From assembly GCA_020726505.1 (NCBI GenBank), contig JAHLEZ010000007.1:1240001-1304000 (forward strand): a stretch of DNA of 64,000 bases. Direction: 5' to 3'. Within the stretch, counting starts at the first letter, position 1, and the number at the start of each line of letters is the position of its first letter. This document shows, piece by piece, positions 25,501 to 37,957 of the stretch. The DNA comes from Leptodontidium sp. MPI-SDFR-AT-0119. Taxonomy: Eukaryota > Ascomycota > Leotiomycetes > Helotiales > Leptodontidiaceae. Under the pieces are notes generated by a model, which worked only from the letters and a program-made list of their open reading frames with translations, did not search any database and was not told the DNA's origin. The translations under genes and the position numbers were made by a program.

Positions 25501-28500
25501 ATAACCCATACCCAACTGTCAAGAGAATTCTGGCAGCTTACCCCGAGTGCGAGACTCAATTGATCAACGCTCAGGATGTGCAGCACTTCCTTCTCCTCTG
25601 CCAACGCCGTGGCCAGAAACCCACTACATTCGTACCATCCCTTGATGAGAACTTCGAGTTCTACTTCAAGAAGGATTCTTTGTGGCAATCTGAGGACCTC
25701 GAGGCTGTCATTGACCAAGACGTTGGCCGAACTTGTATTTTGCAAGGTCCTACTGCCGTCAAGTACTCAAAGATCGTGGATGAGCCTATTCAAGAGATTT
25801 TGGACGGTATCCACCATGATCACATCAAGGGCCTCACTCAAGAGATTTACGGCGGCGATGAGTCTAGCATTCCTACCACTGAATACTTTGGTGGCAAGCT
25901 CATTGAGGCTGAACCTGAAGTCGATGTCGAAGGACTCACCATTTCCCAAGATACCAGCAAGACAACTTACCGCCTTTCATCATCCCCCAGCGCCACCCTT
26001 CCATCCCTGGAGTCGTGGTTGACTCTTCTTGCTGGCAACAAGCGATCATGGCGATATGCTCTATTTGCTTCAGAGGTCTTCGTCCAAGGCAAGAAGTTCC
26101 AGACCAACCCCATGAAGCGAATTTTTGCCCCTGTTCGTGGTCTCTTCGTCGAGATCACTAACCCAGACGAGCCTTCAAAGACAGTCATCACAGTCAAGGA
26201 GCAACCAAGACCAAACCACTATGTCGAGGTTATCAATGCCAAGCTTACTGGGAAGAACGAAATCTTGGTCAACATGATCAAGGATACTACTGCTGTTGGA
26301 AAGCCAGTTTCTCTGCCTCTCAAGTTCACCTACCACCCTGAGGCTGGATACGCACCAATCCGCGAGGTTATGGATGGCCGCAACGATCGCATCAAGGAGT
26401 TCTACTGGCGTGCGTGGTTCGGCAACGAGACTTTGGATCTCGATGCCGCAGTCGCCGGCACCTTCAATGGTGGAAAGGCCAAGATCACCAGCGAGGCGAT
26501 CAACGACTTTGTTCACGCCGTGGGCAACACAGGCGAGGCTTTCGTCGACCGACCTGGCAAGGAAGTGCTTGCTCCTATGGACTTCGCCATCGTTGTCGGC
26601 TGGAAGGCTATCACTAAGCCAATCTTCCCGAGAACCATTGATGGTGACCTTCTCAAACTTGTGCATCTTTCCAATGGTTTCCGCATGTTGCCTGGCGCTG
26701 AGCCACTGAAGAAGAATGACGAGGTTGAGACCACTGCTCGCATTAATGCCGTCATTAACCAAGCTTCTGGAAAGATGGTCGAAGTCTGCGGCACAATCAC
26801 CCGTGAGGGTCGCCCAGTCATGGAAGTCACGTCACAGTTCTTGTACCGCGGAGCATACACTGACTTCGAGAATACCTTTCAACGCAAGACTGAGACACCA
26901 ATGCAGATCCACCTTGCTACTACCAAGGATGTCGCCGTCCTCAGATCCAAGGAATGGTTCAGTCTCGATGAGCCAGATCAGGAGCTTCTTGGCCAAACCT
27001 TGACCTTCCGTCTTCAAAGTTTGATTAGATTCAAGAATGAGACTGTCTACAGCAGTGTCGAAACCAGAGGCCAAGTTCTTCTGGAGCTACCAACCAAGGA
27101 GATCATTCAAGTCGCAAGTGTCGAGTATGAGGCTGGTGTCTCCCACGGTAACCCAGTCATTGACTACCTCGAAAGACACGGCTCTTCCATTGAGCAGCCT
27201 GTCAACTTTGAGAACGCAATTCCTCTCAGTGGAAAGACCCCTCTTCTCCTCAGAGCGCCAGCATCAAACGAGACATATGCTCGCGTTTCCGGTGATTACA
27301 ACCCCATTCACGTTTCCCGAGTCTTCTCAAGCTACGCAAGCCTGCCAGGTACTATTACCCATGGCATGTATTCCAGCGCTGCTGTCCGAAGTCTTGTTGA
27401 GACCTGGGCCGCCGAGAACAACGTTGGCCGAGTTCGCAGTTTCCATGCCTCTCTCACAGGCATGGTCCTGCCCAACGATGACATTGAGGTTAAGCTTCAA
27501 CACGTCGGTATGGTTGCTGGTCGCAAGATCATCAAGGTCGAGGCTAGCAACAAGGAGACTGAAGACAAGGTCTTGCTGGGTGAGGCCGAGGTAGAGCAGC
27601 CGGTTTCTGCATATGTCTTTACTGGACAAGGTTCTCAAGAGCAGGGTATGGGCATGGAACTCTATGCAAGCAGCCCTGTAGCCAAGGAGGTCTGGGACAG
27701 AGCCGACAAGCATTTCTTGGACAACTATGGTAAGCGCTCATAATCGATCTCGCTGTTCCTCGTACTAATAATATCTAGGTTTCGCAATCACCAACATTGT
27801 CAAGAACAACCCCAAGGAGCTCACCATCTACTTCGGTGGACCTCGTGGTAAGGCAATCCGCCAAAACTACATGTCTATGACATTCGAGACTGTTGCCTCT
27901 GATGGAACCACCAAATCCGAAAAGATCTTCAAGGAGATCGATGAGAATACCACCTCCTACACTTACCGATCACCAACCGGTCTTCTGTCTGCTACTCAAT
28001 TCACCCAACCTGCCTTGACCCTCATGGAGAAGGCAAGTTTCGAGGACATGCGCTCCAAGGGTCTTGTTCAAAGAGACAGCAGTTTTGCAGGTCACTCTCT
28101 CGGAGAGTACTCTGCTCTCGCTGCTTTGGCTGATGTCATGCCTATTGAGAGCTTGGTTTCCGTCGTCTTCTACAGAGGTCTCACCATGCAAGTCGCCGTC
28201 GAGCGTGATGAGACTGGTCGATCCAACTACTCCATGTGCGCTGTCAACCCAAGCAGAATCTCCAAGACCTTCAATGAGCAAGCTCTTCAATATGTTGTTG
28301 AGAACATTGCTGAGGAGACCGGCTGGCTTTTGGAGATTGTCAACTACAACATCGCCAACATGCAGTACGTATGTGCCGGTGATCTCCGTGCTCTCGACAC
28401 CCTCACAGGTGTTACCAACTACCTCAAGGCACAAAAGATTGACATCCAGCAATTGATGCAAACCTTGTCGCTTGAGGATGTTAAGGCTCACTTGGTCGAG

Positions 28501-28878
28501 ATCATCCAAGGCTGTGCACAGCAGACCGAAGAAAAGCCCAAGCCTCTGGATCTCCAAAGAGGTTTCGCTACCATCCCCCTCAAGGGTATCGATGTGCCTT
28601 TCCATTCGACATTCTTGCGCTCGGGTGTCAAGCCTTTCCGATCCTTCTTGCTCAAGAAGATCAACAAGACAACTATCGATCCCAGCAAGTTGATCGGAAA
28701 ATACATTCCCAACGTCACTGCTCGACCGTTCGAGCTGACTAAGGAGTATTTCGAGGATGTCTACAGACTGACAAACTCACCAAAGATCGGTGCCATCTTG
28801 GCAAACTGGGAGAAGTATGAGGAGCCACACACAAACGGTGTTAACGGCACGAGTGCCACCGCCGTGAACGGTGCATAG
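22542..28878 (+). CDS. FAS1: Fatty acid synthase subunit beta
   Basis: Beta subunit of fungal FAS. Two exons, 22542-27729 and 27779-28878, with a 49-nt intron (GTAAGC ... CTAATAATATCTAG), encode 2095 aa. Domains in order: acetyltransferase with GHSQG (Ser about 285); enoyl reductase region ([53 protein letters not shown]); dehydratase hot-dog regions ([23 protein letters not shown]); and malonyl/palmitoyl transferase with [12 protein letters not shown] and [13 protein letters not shown] (Ser about 1836). The C-terminal Asn/Gly/Thr-rich tail ([15 protein letters not shown]) is typical of variable fungal ends. High conservation favours the housekeeping enzyme over a secondary-metabolite copy; no polyketide synthase lies in the window. 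Confidence 0.97.
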
Positions 28879-30249
28879 GTGGATGGATGGATGATGGAAA
28901 ATGAATGACGTAGATGTTCAGACGGCATGGCGTTCCGGGATTATTTGTAGATTGTTTGTTTTCGGACGATTCCAAGCAGCGTTACATGCTTTGTAGAGTT
29001 TTAATGGCGAGTATTCTTCTCTATAGTTTTTCTACTACAGTAGCTGTACATTGAAAAGGAATATTCAAATAGACAGTGCTTGTATTCCAAATACTTTTGA
29101 CTTTATCTGTGCTTGCGACTACTTGAAGTTTAGAGACAGTGCTTGTTTCCATATACTTTTTACGTTATGGACGGAGTAAAAACAGTACAGTAGAATGCAG
29201 AGCAGGGAGGGAAGGCGATGTGGACGGAACAGACATCCTGTTGGGGGAGATGACATCAGATCAGATCAATCCTTACTCTAACTTTGTTTGTTGGTGTAAT
29301 TTGATTGTGTCATGCAGATGCAGATGCCAATGCCGATCTCACTACAGGAACTCATAGCGATTTGCGATTGAAAGCATAGATACAATTCCACTTCGCTCTC
29401 CCTCCAGAACAGAAGGGAGGTCAAAGTCATATCGGCCATATATATATATATACGCGCGTCCATGTTTATTTTACATAGGGGAGGGAAGGAAGAATGATTA
29501 GTTATCCGGTCGTATTACGAAGTACTGCATCTGGGGGGAGGGGCGTCCCATCTTGAAACTTGAAGGTAATCTGTCGAGTCATGGAAGCCCGGAGTAAAGT
29601 TTCTACAGTAGGCTTTCTAGGCTTCTCAGGGTTCCCCGCCTCCGCCCACCCAGCTACTCCGCCTTGTTTGTGCCTTGAAGGGATAAGATGTATGGAGGAA
29701 CTACGGTAATCATGCATCGAAGCGAGACGGCTAGATGAAGGCTTCAGGGGAGGTTTCGCGATGGACGGCGTTTAATACTTTTTTGGGTTTAAGTGCGGGT
29801 CGACTTTTTGGCATTGGCGCATTGGGTGCGGGGAGGAGGAGGGGGGGAGGACTTGGATCTTGGGAGTTTGACTTGGTCATAGGGTACTGACTGTGGATCT
29901 GCAGGTACGGACGGTCTGATATTACAAGGTATGCATATGTATACGTATACATATCCAAACATCAAAGTGGAGAGCTTGGGAGGGAGGGAGTGGCTCTGTT
30001 TCATATACTCCTTTCCAGTTCCAGTTCCGGTTCCGGTTCCGCCAAATTGACAAAATTGTTTGTTGTTTATCCAGTCAGTTTGTCTATTTGATCTGTGGCT
30101 ACTGTCGTTTCTCCTGCCTCGACTCTCGAGTTACGTTGGGCTCGTATTTGTACCTACTTAGTGTTACGGACTTGGTATCATCTACAGTACCGTACAGCGT
30201 CGACGAGCCATTTTATCTAGACCAAGACGAAGACTGCAAATAGTCCATC
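28879..30249. other. Intergenic region FAS1 / tannase
   Basis: No gene supported. Contains a TA dinucleotide run (29438-29452) and GATG/GGAT-rich sequence just after the FAS1 stop; the right end is the tannase promoter side. Confidence 0.45.
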
Positions 30250-32352
30250 ATGTATCTTCTAGAACCACTCGTCCTCGCCAGCCTCTTAACGGTCTCACAC
30301 GCCCAGTCAGGAATCCTCACCGACCCCTCAGGATCATGCAACTCTCTCTTCGCCACACTCTCCAACACCCTCCCCAACACCACCGTCAACTTCGTGGAGT
30401 ACCTCCCGGCGGGTACGAACATCTCGCTCTCGCAAGATTACAACCTCGCGTCTTGCGGGTATGTGAGCCAAGTGATCAGCGTGGATTTATGCCGCGTGGC
30501 CATGGAAGTCAAGACAAGTAACAGGAGTGCCATTTCACTCGAGGCGTGGCTACCTGGTCAAGACTGGACTGGTAGGTTTTTGAGTACGGGCAATGGAGGC
30601 CTGGGTGGTTGTATTCAGTACGACGATATGGCTTATGCTAGTGGATTGGGTTTCGCTACTGTTGGTGAGTTTGGTGCTCCTACTTTTGTCATTCGTAGAT
30701 AGATGGATGGGAGGGTCTAGAATTAGTAACTAATTGTGGGCTTTAGGTGCTAATAATGGACATAATGGGACGAGAGGTATCGTGAGTCTCTTTTTATATT
30801 CTAATCAAATATCTAATCTTGGACTTACGAAAATACAGGCATTTGGCAACAATACAGAGGTCGTCCACGATTTTGCAGATCGTAGTATGCATACCGGAGT
30901 CGTGATTGGGAAACAAGTTACGGGAAAATACTACGGTAGTGCCCACAAGAAATCATACTACCTAGGTTGCAGTACCGGCGGCCGTCAAGGCTTCAAAGCC
31001 GTACAGACCTACCCGGAAGACTTCGATGGCGTCGTGGCTGGAGCTCCTGCGTTCAACTTCCTCAGCCTGACGAGCTGGAGCGCGTTATTCTACACGTTAT
31101 TCGGCAGTAATTCGAGCAACCCCAGTTTCGTGAGCGTGCAGCAGTGGTCGGGGATCATTCATGCCGAAGTGCTGAGGCAGTGTGATGGGATCGATGGTGT
31201 TGTGGATGGGATTGTTGAGGATCCTGAGATGTGTCGGTTTAGACCTGAGGCTTTGCTCTGTGCGCCTGGTGTGACGAATTCGACGGATTGTTTGAGTAAG
31301 GAGCAGGTTGTGGCTGTGAGGACTGTTTTTACGGACTATTATGGTGTGGATGGCAAGTTGATCTATCCCAGGATGCAGCCGGGTAGTGAGGTTGTGGCGA
31401 GTAGGGTTTATTATACGGCGGGTGCGTTCGCGTATTCGGCAGATTGGTTCCGCTATGTGGTTTATAGTGAGTTTTCCTGTCTCTTCTTTGCCTTTCGGGT
31501 TGTTGTTGCTGTTGTGGTAGTGGCATTATTTCTGTGAGAGGGAAGAGGTTTGGAGAAGCAGGACTGATCTGGTTGCCTGTGTAGATGATACCACCTGGGA
31601 CCCAGCAACATATACCATCGAAGACGCCAAAGTCGCAAACGACCAGAACCCATTCAACATCGCGACATGGAACGGCGATATCTCCGCTTTTCAGAAGTCG
31701 GGTGGCAAATTGCGTGAGCTTCTTCCTTGAGATATTCGATTAGAGAGAGACAGAAGCTAATATATCTGCACTGAACAGTTCATTACCACGGCCAAATGGA
31801 CGCAGTAATAACATCCGAGAACAGCCCCGTGTATTACAACCTCGTCTCTCGAACAATGGGTCTGAACTCCTCGCAGCTGGATGACTTTTATCGCTTCTTT
31901 AGAGTTTCAGGGATGGGTAAGAGAGACCTTCCTCTGGCTGATCCTTGGAGATCCCAAGTCTGCCTTCGCTTGTCTCTGGGAAGTTACTAATGAGCGACAA
32001 ATAGGTCATTGCAGCGGTGGTGATGGCGCTTCCATGATTGGGAACCAGCTCGAGACAAATACTAGTACGGACCCGCAGAAGAATGTGTTGATGCGTATGG
32101 TGGACTGGGTGGAGAATGGGAATGCACCTGACACGATTACAGGGGTGAAATATGTTGATGTGAGTTCTGACTTCTGCTTGATACCGTGATTTCCGTGTTC
32201 AGTTGGTGATGCGTGAATTGTTACTAACTGTATCACAGGATGATGAAACGAAGGGCGTGGATCTGGTTAGGAATCATTGTAAATACCCGAAGAGGAATAC
32301 TTGTGTGGATCCGGCGAATTACAAGACGCCGGAGGCTTGGACTTGTGTTTAA
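30250..32352 (+). CDS. Secreted tannase / feruloyl esterase family protein
   Basis: Serine esterase family acting on tannins or feruloylated plant cell-wall sugars. Seven exons in phase: 30250-30664, 30747-30781, 30839-31466, 31585-31713, 31779-31916, 32005-32159 and 32239-32352 (537 aa). A signal peptide (MYLLEPLVLASLLTVSHAQ) precedes the mature protein. Family hallmarks: GRFLSTGNGGLGGCIQYDD, the nucleophile elbow GCSTGGRQG, the calcium-loop-like CDGIDGVVDGIVEDP, HYHGQMDAVI with the catalytic Asp, and GHCSGGDGA with the catalytic His next to Cys. The CS...HC Cys pair that joins the catalytic Ser and His regions in this family is present. Exact substrate cannot be told from the sequence. It stands alone, with no neighbouring cell-wall genes. 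Confidence 0.9.
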
Positions 32353-32645
32353 GGGGATGTAGATGAGATTGAAATGATGGGGTGTTTAGAATGAGCTGCA
32401 TTGCTTTCTGTACATATCGTTCAAAGAGGTGTGTGTAGGGCAGGATAGGTTACTGAATGTTAGCCCGTTCTGTAAATAAAGGCTCCCTCAAGGCATCTAT
32501 TTGCAGCAAAAGGTACTTCAATACATATCCTGAGTCCAAATCATCAATATGAGCCGCCATTGATGCTATTGCAAGACTCCCCCAATGTCAGCATTATGGA
32601 CTCCCTGTCCTAGCTCCATGTACATGAAACCCAATGCCAAAGGCC

Positions 32646-33182
32646 AAGAGGTTTCCTTTTCTTGGTTACACAATTTTTTGGAATATCATTGGTGTCTCCT
32701 TGGCGCTGGTCGTAGCAGGAAGCTTGATCATAGGTCAGATAGGCCACCTAACTGGGTGTCGGAAGAGATGGTGGTTGATCCTCAACTCTGTTCTTTAGAC
32801 ATCAAAGATTTTTGCGGCATCTGGCTTGTAACATCGCTATAGGGCCAAGGAAAATGAGCATAGCATCGCTATAGGAGTCATCGCTTTGATAGCGCGAGTG
32901 TTGCAGATGACCGAGATTATAACGGCCTTGGCGATTGCCGCATTTGTGGATCTGTTTCTCGATGTGAATCTATTTGGAAATGTGTATCGGTCGAGAGACA
33001 GGAGGATTTTGTTCTTGTTAAGCTTATTTGCCAGAAGCTTTATTAGGGCATTCACATATCCCAGAGTAGGCTCAACCTTTGCCTTGTTGATATCGGCGAT
33101 TAGGAAATTGATTGTTACTGTTGCATTTATTCTGAACAAGAAGATAGACTTGAAAGAGGATCTGGAAGCTGGGAATTTGTAG
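32646..33182 (+). pseudogene. Remnant of a fungal multi-helix membrane protein
   Basis: Two readable blocks in this order on the plus strand. The first (about 32655-32797) reads FLGYTIFWNIIGVSLALVVA, continues to CRKRWWLILNSVL and ends at a stop. The second (about 32850-33182) reads IAIGVIALIARVLQMTEIITA, then AAFVDLFLDVNLFGNVYRSRD and FLLSLFARSFIRAF and ends at 33182. They look like transmembrane segments of one protein, but the 50 bp between them holds stops and no good splice pair, and I find no start. Either a broken gene or one with an unusual intron. Family not named. Confidence 0.45.
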
Positions 33183-34459
33183 ATCCAACCACTAGGAATA
33201 TGCAGAGGCGTGCTTTCAGCATTTGAGCACCTGACAATTTCCTCTTTGATCTGATGATAACATTGAAACTAAGATGCTGGAATTTGCTGAATAATTTGAA
33301 GGTCAAGAGTTTGTATCTCTCAAGTTTGACCTAGTCTTAGCCTCGCTTAATTAGTACTTTCGTACCATCAACGGCAAAGAGAGTCAAAGCTGCCTTCAAT
33401 CATCGTTCATGACATGAGACACCTCATTTGTCAGATCAAATGCCAAGATGCTGTGGAAGGATCAGTGGGCAGCCATGCATGCTCATGATGATCATATGAC
33501 ACTAATTTCCACACTAGGTCTTCTCAGTCAGGTGACAGCTAAACACAACTCAGGACCGTCTTCGGTGACCAACTCAGGAGATTACAAATACCGAGTCATT
33601 CTTACGATTTTCCTCTTAGATAAACAAGAAGAATTCCATTCTCAAAATCTATAATATGCTCCGTAGAAAACACGAACTCTTCCAACAATCTATTAGAGAC
33701 TTCTCGAAGTTCTTTTAAGCAGACGGACAGTCTTCCCATAGACAACCTAGTCCCAGAATGTCCACGCCGAAAAAAATCGTCATTGTCGGGGTGTCGCGGG
33801 TGGGATGTCAGCCGCAACTCGAGCTCGTCGTCTTCACGAGCACTGCACTAATTAGGATTTGCGGTTTCCTGCCATTGTTCGAAGGGATGAATGTGGATGG
33901 GACGGGTTGTTTGGTGTAAGTTTTCTGAACGGCAGTGAGATAATCGAATGGCATACTTGAGAGGGAAGTTGAAATGCATGCAATGGTTTCGTTATTCGTT
34001 TGATCTGCCTCTATGGAGTATGTTCAGGCTATTTCCTTCAACTTCCGATATTTGCAATCTCCAAAATTATGAATCATTCGAAGGAGGAAATGCCAAGAAT
34101 GATGGAGAACAAGAACCAATTCAACCAAATCCAAGCCCGACATCGCGACACATCACACACCTCCCCGTATGTTGGGTTTCGAATCTCTGAAATCTCACGA
34201 ATAGCGCCTCGTTGAATTTCAAAAACAGGTGATGTTCCCCAGGAATCAGGCCACGATCCACATTTTTGGCTTTCTGCACGCGTTTTTTTACATGGATGGG
34301 GGCTGTAAGGAACCGAGATGGGCTGGGAAAGAGCCTCCGCTTTGTTCCGAGTATGTACACTTGTGGCGATTAGGGTATTTAGTATACATATATTATTTTC
34401 ATTTTCACTTGGTTTATATTTTTCTACGTGAGAGAAAGAGGTGGCAATGGGAATAAGAA
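33183..34459. other. Intergenic region, no gene seen
   Basis: All ORFs are short and without recognisable motifs. The right end is the promoter side of the channel gene at 34460. Confidence 0.4.
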
Positions 34460-35818
34460 ATGAGGAATCATCACCATCATCCGTATCGAAGCCTAAAAGA
34501 GTGGCATGCTGGGCAGAGGGAACAGAGGAAGAGAGCTAGATGGATTCCATATTCTTTGAGATGGGAAGGAGGAGGGTTCTTGAGGATTTTCCCGCAGGTA
34601 TATACTGTACTCTTTCTTGATGACGCCCTTCCAGCACGTGATGCCTGTATTAATCTCATTGGCTGACTGTGGACTGGCTTGTGGAAATAGATAATTGTCT
34701 CTGGAATTTTTGCAGCATTGATTTGCCTGGGATTAGAGTTCAAGGGCGATGAGCATATGCTACATTCGCCAATTCTCTTCCCCGTCTTCGGGTAAGCAAT
34801 CCACCACCGATCGCCAGAAAACAGTAAAGTGAACAGACGGAATAGATTCGTTGTAGGACTGGCCATAACATTTCGCATGCAATCATCCTACAGCCGCTGG
34901 TGGGATGGCCGAACACAATGGGATAGAGTCTCCGCCGTTTCGCGCTCCTTCGCACGAACACTCTGGCTTCATGTCCCTGACATCCCCATAACGCCTGAGA
35001 GCAGGGAGACAATAATGAGGAAGGAAGAAGTGATAAGATGTGTACACACGCTTGCTGTGGCACTAAAGCATCATTTGAGAGGAGAGAGAGAATGGCATGA
35101 ATGCCATGATCTGAAACATGGCGTAGACCACGTACCAAATGTGCTGCTCCTTCCTCATTTTCGAAATCCACAGCTAACAAAACTTCCAACAGTACAACCT
35201 CACCGCAACAAACCACCCCCTAACCCTGACCCTCCACCTCTCCACCGCAATCGAGTCCTATCGCACTCTTGGGCATCCCCAAATCGACACCCAAGTCCTC
35301 ACGCACCTCTTAACCCATATCGACACTCTAACATCCATCCTCTCCGCCTGCGAACGTCTTCTCCGCACCCCCATTCCCCTAGGATACAACATCGCCATCT
35401 CGAGAATTGTATGGATTTTCATCTTCACGTTACCTGGCCAGCTGTGGGCGGAACTGAGGTGGTGGAGTGTGGCTGTTACGGGGGTCACTGCGTATGCGCT
35501 CTTTGCCTTGGCGGAAGTGGGGTTAGAGATTGAAAATGCAAGACTTCCTTTCCCTCTCTTTGGCGCGTTTCAGTTGCTGGGATTTGACGCTGACTGGATT
35601 CGTATTAGCCATGGGGCGAAGGACCCAATGATTTAGATCTAGATCGATATTGCAACTTGCTGGCGCTTGACTTAGATGAGATTATGGCGTTTCCGAGGGC
35701 GGGAAAAGCGACGGAAAGCATTGCTAGCTCCAGCTCGACTATTTCGCTGAGGGCTGGGCATGGCAGGGAGAGATTCGGGGACTTGGTGGATGTTGGAGTT
35801 GGAGAGGAGGCGGTATAG
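34460..35818 (+). CDS. Bestrophin / UPF0187-type anion channel-like membrane protein
   Basis: Five exons were put together: 34460-34646 (the donor could also be at 34638, same phase), 34716-34791, 34846-35131, 35193-35537 and 35609-35818; about 367 aa. Family features: RIFPQVYTVLF near the N terminus, FVVGLAITFRMQSSYSRWWDG with the typical R-WW-G block, CERLLRTPIPLGYNIAISR, ALFALAEVGLEIEN and, after the last intron, PWGEGPNDLDLDRYCNLLA. The join EIEN|PWGEGPNDLDLD reproduces the family's conserved EIENPFG-x-NDL motif, which proves that the last intron is real. That intron (35538-35608, 71 nt) begins with GC, not GT: GCAAGA ... CTGAC ... TTAG. The C-terminal tail is Ser/Gly-rich. No single frame shows the whole gene. 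Confidence 0.8.
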
Positions 35819-36163
35819 AAAGTCACACCGAGAATCGTGTATGATAGGACACAGTGTTTTGGTGGGAGAGTTTTGCTTAGTGCAAGGTCTTGTGTTTACA
35901 AACAGGCCCGTTTCAGGTATAGTAAGCGAGGGTCCTTAGAAACCACTTCCTTGTTCAGCAATATCATTTTCAAAATATAATTAACGCCGTACAGATCGAT
36001 CATATCACAGATAATTTCACTCACTCTTTCATAAACATTACTTGTTCTCTCGCTGGAAGTCTAATATCTTTGATTGCTACTAGGCGAATGAGTAGCTTAA
36101 TGTTGGGGGTAGTAAGTCGGATGGCCCAGACAAGAGATCCCCTATTCTAGATCCCTTGGTATA
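35819..36163. other. Convergent intergenic gap
   Basis: 345 bp between convergent genes; nothing recognised. Confidence 0.4.
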
Positions 36164-37448
36164 TTATATCGCTTGAGAGAGATACGTTTCAGTCAAGACT
36201 ACGGAAGCTTTCCATGCCTCCTCTCGCTTCACATCCCAAGAGTCCTCTGCACAGCTTACCGTCGGAAACCAAACTGTCAGATTCCAATCATCAATATGTT
36301 CGGGGAGGCCTGGAATGAAACGGTACGTACTTCTACACTTCATGCATGGTCCGAGACAATTAAAATAGCTTCTTCCGGCAGAAATGTGCATCGTGACAGC
36401 CATTCCGGTGTTTTCGGCATACACACCTCGGTGGCCATCCCAGCATTGCTTCAGCGCTTCCACCGTCATGCGTGGCACAGGTGGAAACGGCTGTTTCGTG
36501 CAACTCTCCAAGAGTAGTACTTTATCTCTGTCCAAGCGCGTCAGCATATCTCTACGTCGATTGTTCAAGTACGCTCGAATATGCTTAGCATTCAGGTTGC
36601 ACCCTTGAATACCACCCAGGGCCGTTCCACCAATAAGTAATCCTAACTCTGAGCGTGAGAAGAAGATAACTCCAGGGCCGTGGCAGAAGTACTTGCCGCC
36701 GTCTGGGGCATATGCTGGGAATCGTTCCTTGACTGTACGGACTACTTCATCTATAAAGTTGAGATGTCAGTTATATGCTTTCTTTGAATTGAAATACAAG
36801 GGAATATCAGAGGTACGTACGGATAGGTGTTTCTGGGTTCATTGTATTTAAAAAACATTGTATAGCGAGTTCAATAACACTATCGATGGACACAGTCGAC
36901 TTTTCGTCTGGCTTGTCCCATTCAGGCTCTTCGGAGTCATACTCTGCAAGGCTCCTGATCAAATGTTCGGAGGCTGTTACGACCGTCTCCAAGTCTGTGA
37001 CCGCAGCTACTGCATTGGGGCACAAATTCTCATAATAGTCAAAGTCAGCATCCATGGGCTGAATCAACTTGGTCCCTTCTTCAACCAATAACTGAAGAAA
37101 AATCTGGCGACGTTTCAAAGTCCAATAGAGCTCTTGTAGAAACGTATGAGGCCCGCCCCACGATGGTGAAGCATTCGACATTGCCTTAGGTAGCCCCTTG
37201 CTCAGTAAGTCATGTACAACTTGATTGTCGTACTTGACCCAGGTGATAAACTTCATTGTGGCGGAAAAACTGAATGTTGACGGCATCACATAAGATTTGA
37301 TTTCCTCGTAATCAAGACTTCGGCGTTTTTCAAGCCGTTGCTGCCAGAACAGGGAATTATAGCCTGCTTTAATTTCTGGTGCCTCGGCCTGCTCGATTCT
37401 CGAGTTGAATTCGCTGTCCGAGACAGTTCCAAGATCCTTCAGCGACAT
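36164..37448 (-). CDS. Hypothetical protein, 404 aa
   Basis: Two exons, 37448-36821 and 36750-36164, joined by a GTACGT ... CTTTATAG intron; together 405 codons with the stop. Starts MSLKDLGTVSDSEF. No signal peptide or membrane helix. The N-terminal half is helical and acidic (FLQELYWTLKRRQIFLQLL, LAEYDSEEPEWDKPDE). The second half has KYFCHGPGVIFFSRSELG, LIGGTALGGIQGCNLNAKH and a Cys pair in CLGPCMKC. A further intron after CMKCR (GTACGT ... CTGACAG) is possible and would change the C terminus. I do not recognise the family. Divergent from the gene at 37958, with about 510 bp between starts. Confidence 0.6.
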
Positions 37449-37957
37449 ATTTAGATGACGATATATTTAGATTGTGAAGAGTAGACTGACGCGACATGCT
37501 TTTTATATGGATTAACATCTATGTTAGAACACTGTTGAGTTTATCTTCTCTACTGTTTTGTAAAGATTCTTTACCTTCTAGAAAGCTAAAGAAATATGTG
37601 GCCTTGGTTTGGAACATCTCAGTTGAAAGTGTTGAGAAGCATAAAGAAGTGAATTAAAGAAATCATGTCTTTGACTCATTGGCGTTTCACCATACAATGA
37701 CCCGATACAATGGACGGCCTATCGTTTCTTTGTTCTTTGTTGTTGTTCTTTGTTATTCTTCTTAGTCATTATTCTTAGTTATTGTTCTTTGTTCATTCTA
37801 TGGACGCTAGTAGAATGCCACGTAGTATAAAATAGGCCCCCATTTCTCCGATTCGAAACACAGCGCAGAACTTCTCAACTTGTACCTGTTCACACTACAA
37901 CACATCTTTGGTCCTTCTTACAGCCCCTTTTCCTTGACGACAGTGTTCACCCGTAAG
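37449..37957. promoter_or_regulatory. Divergent promoter region of two unknown genes
   Basis: 509 bp with a TTGTTCTT / TTCTTTGTT simple tract near 37728-37795; presumably promoters for both flanking genes. Confidence 0.45.

Noticed and set aside
37880..37957. Longer N terminus for the unknown gene at 37958
   Set aside because: It begins with TTG; ATG 37958 is followed by a well-formed intron.
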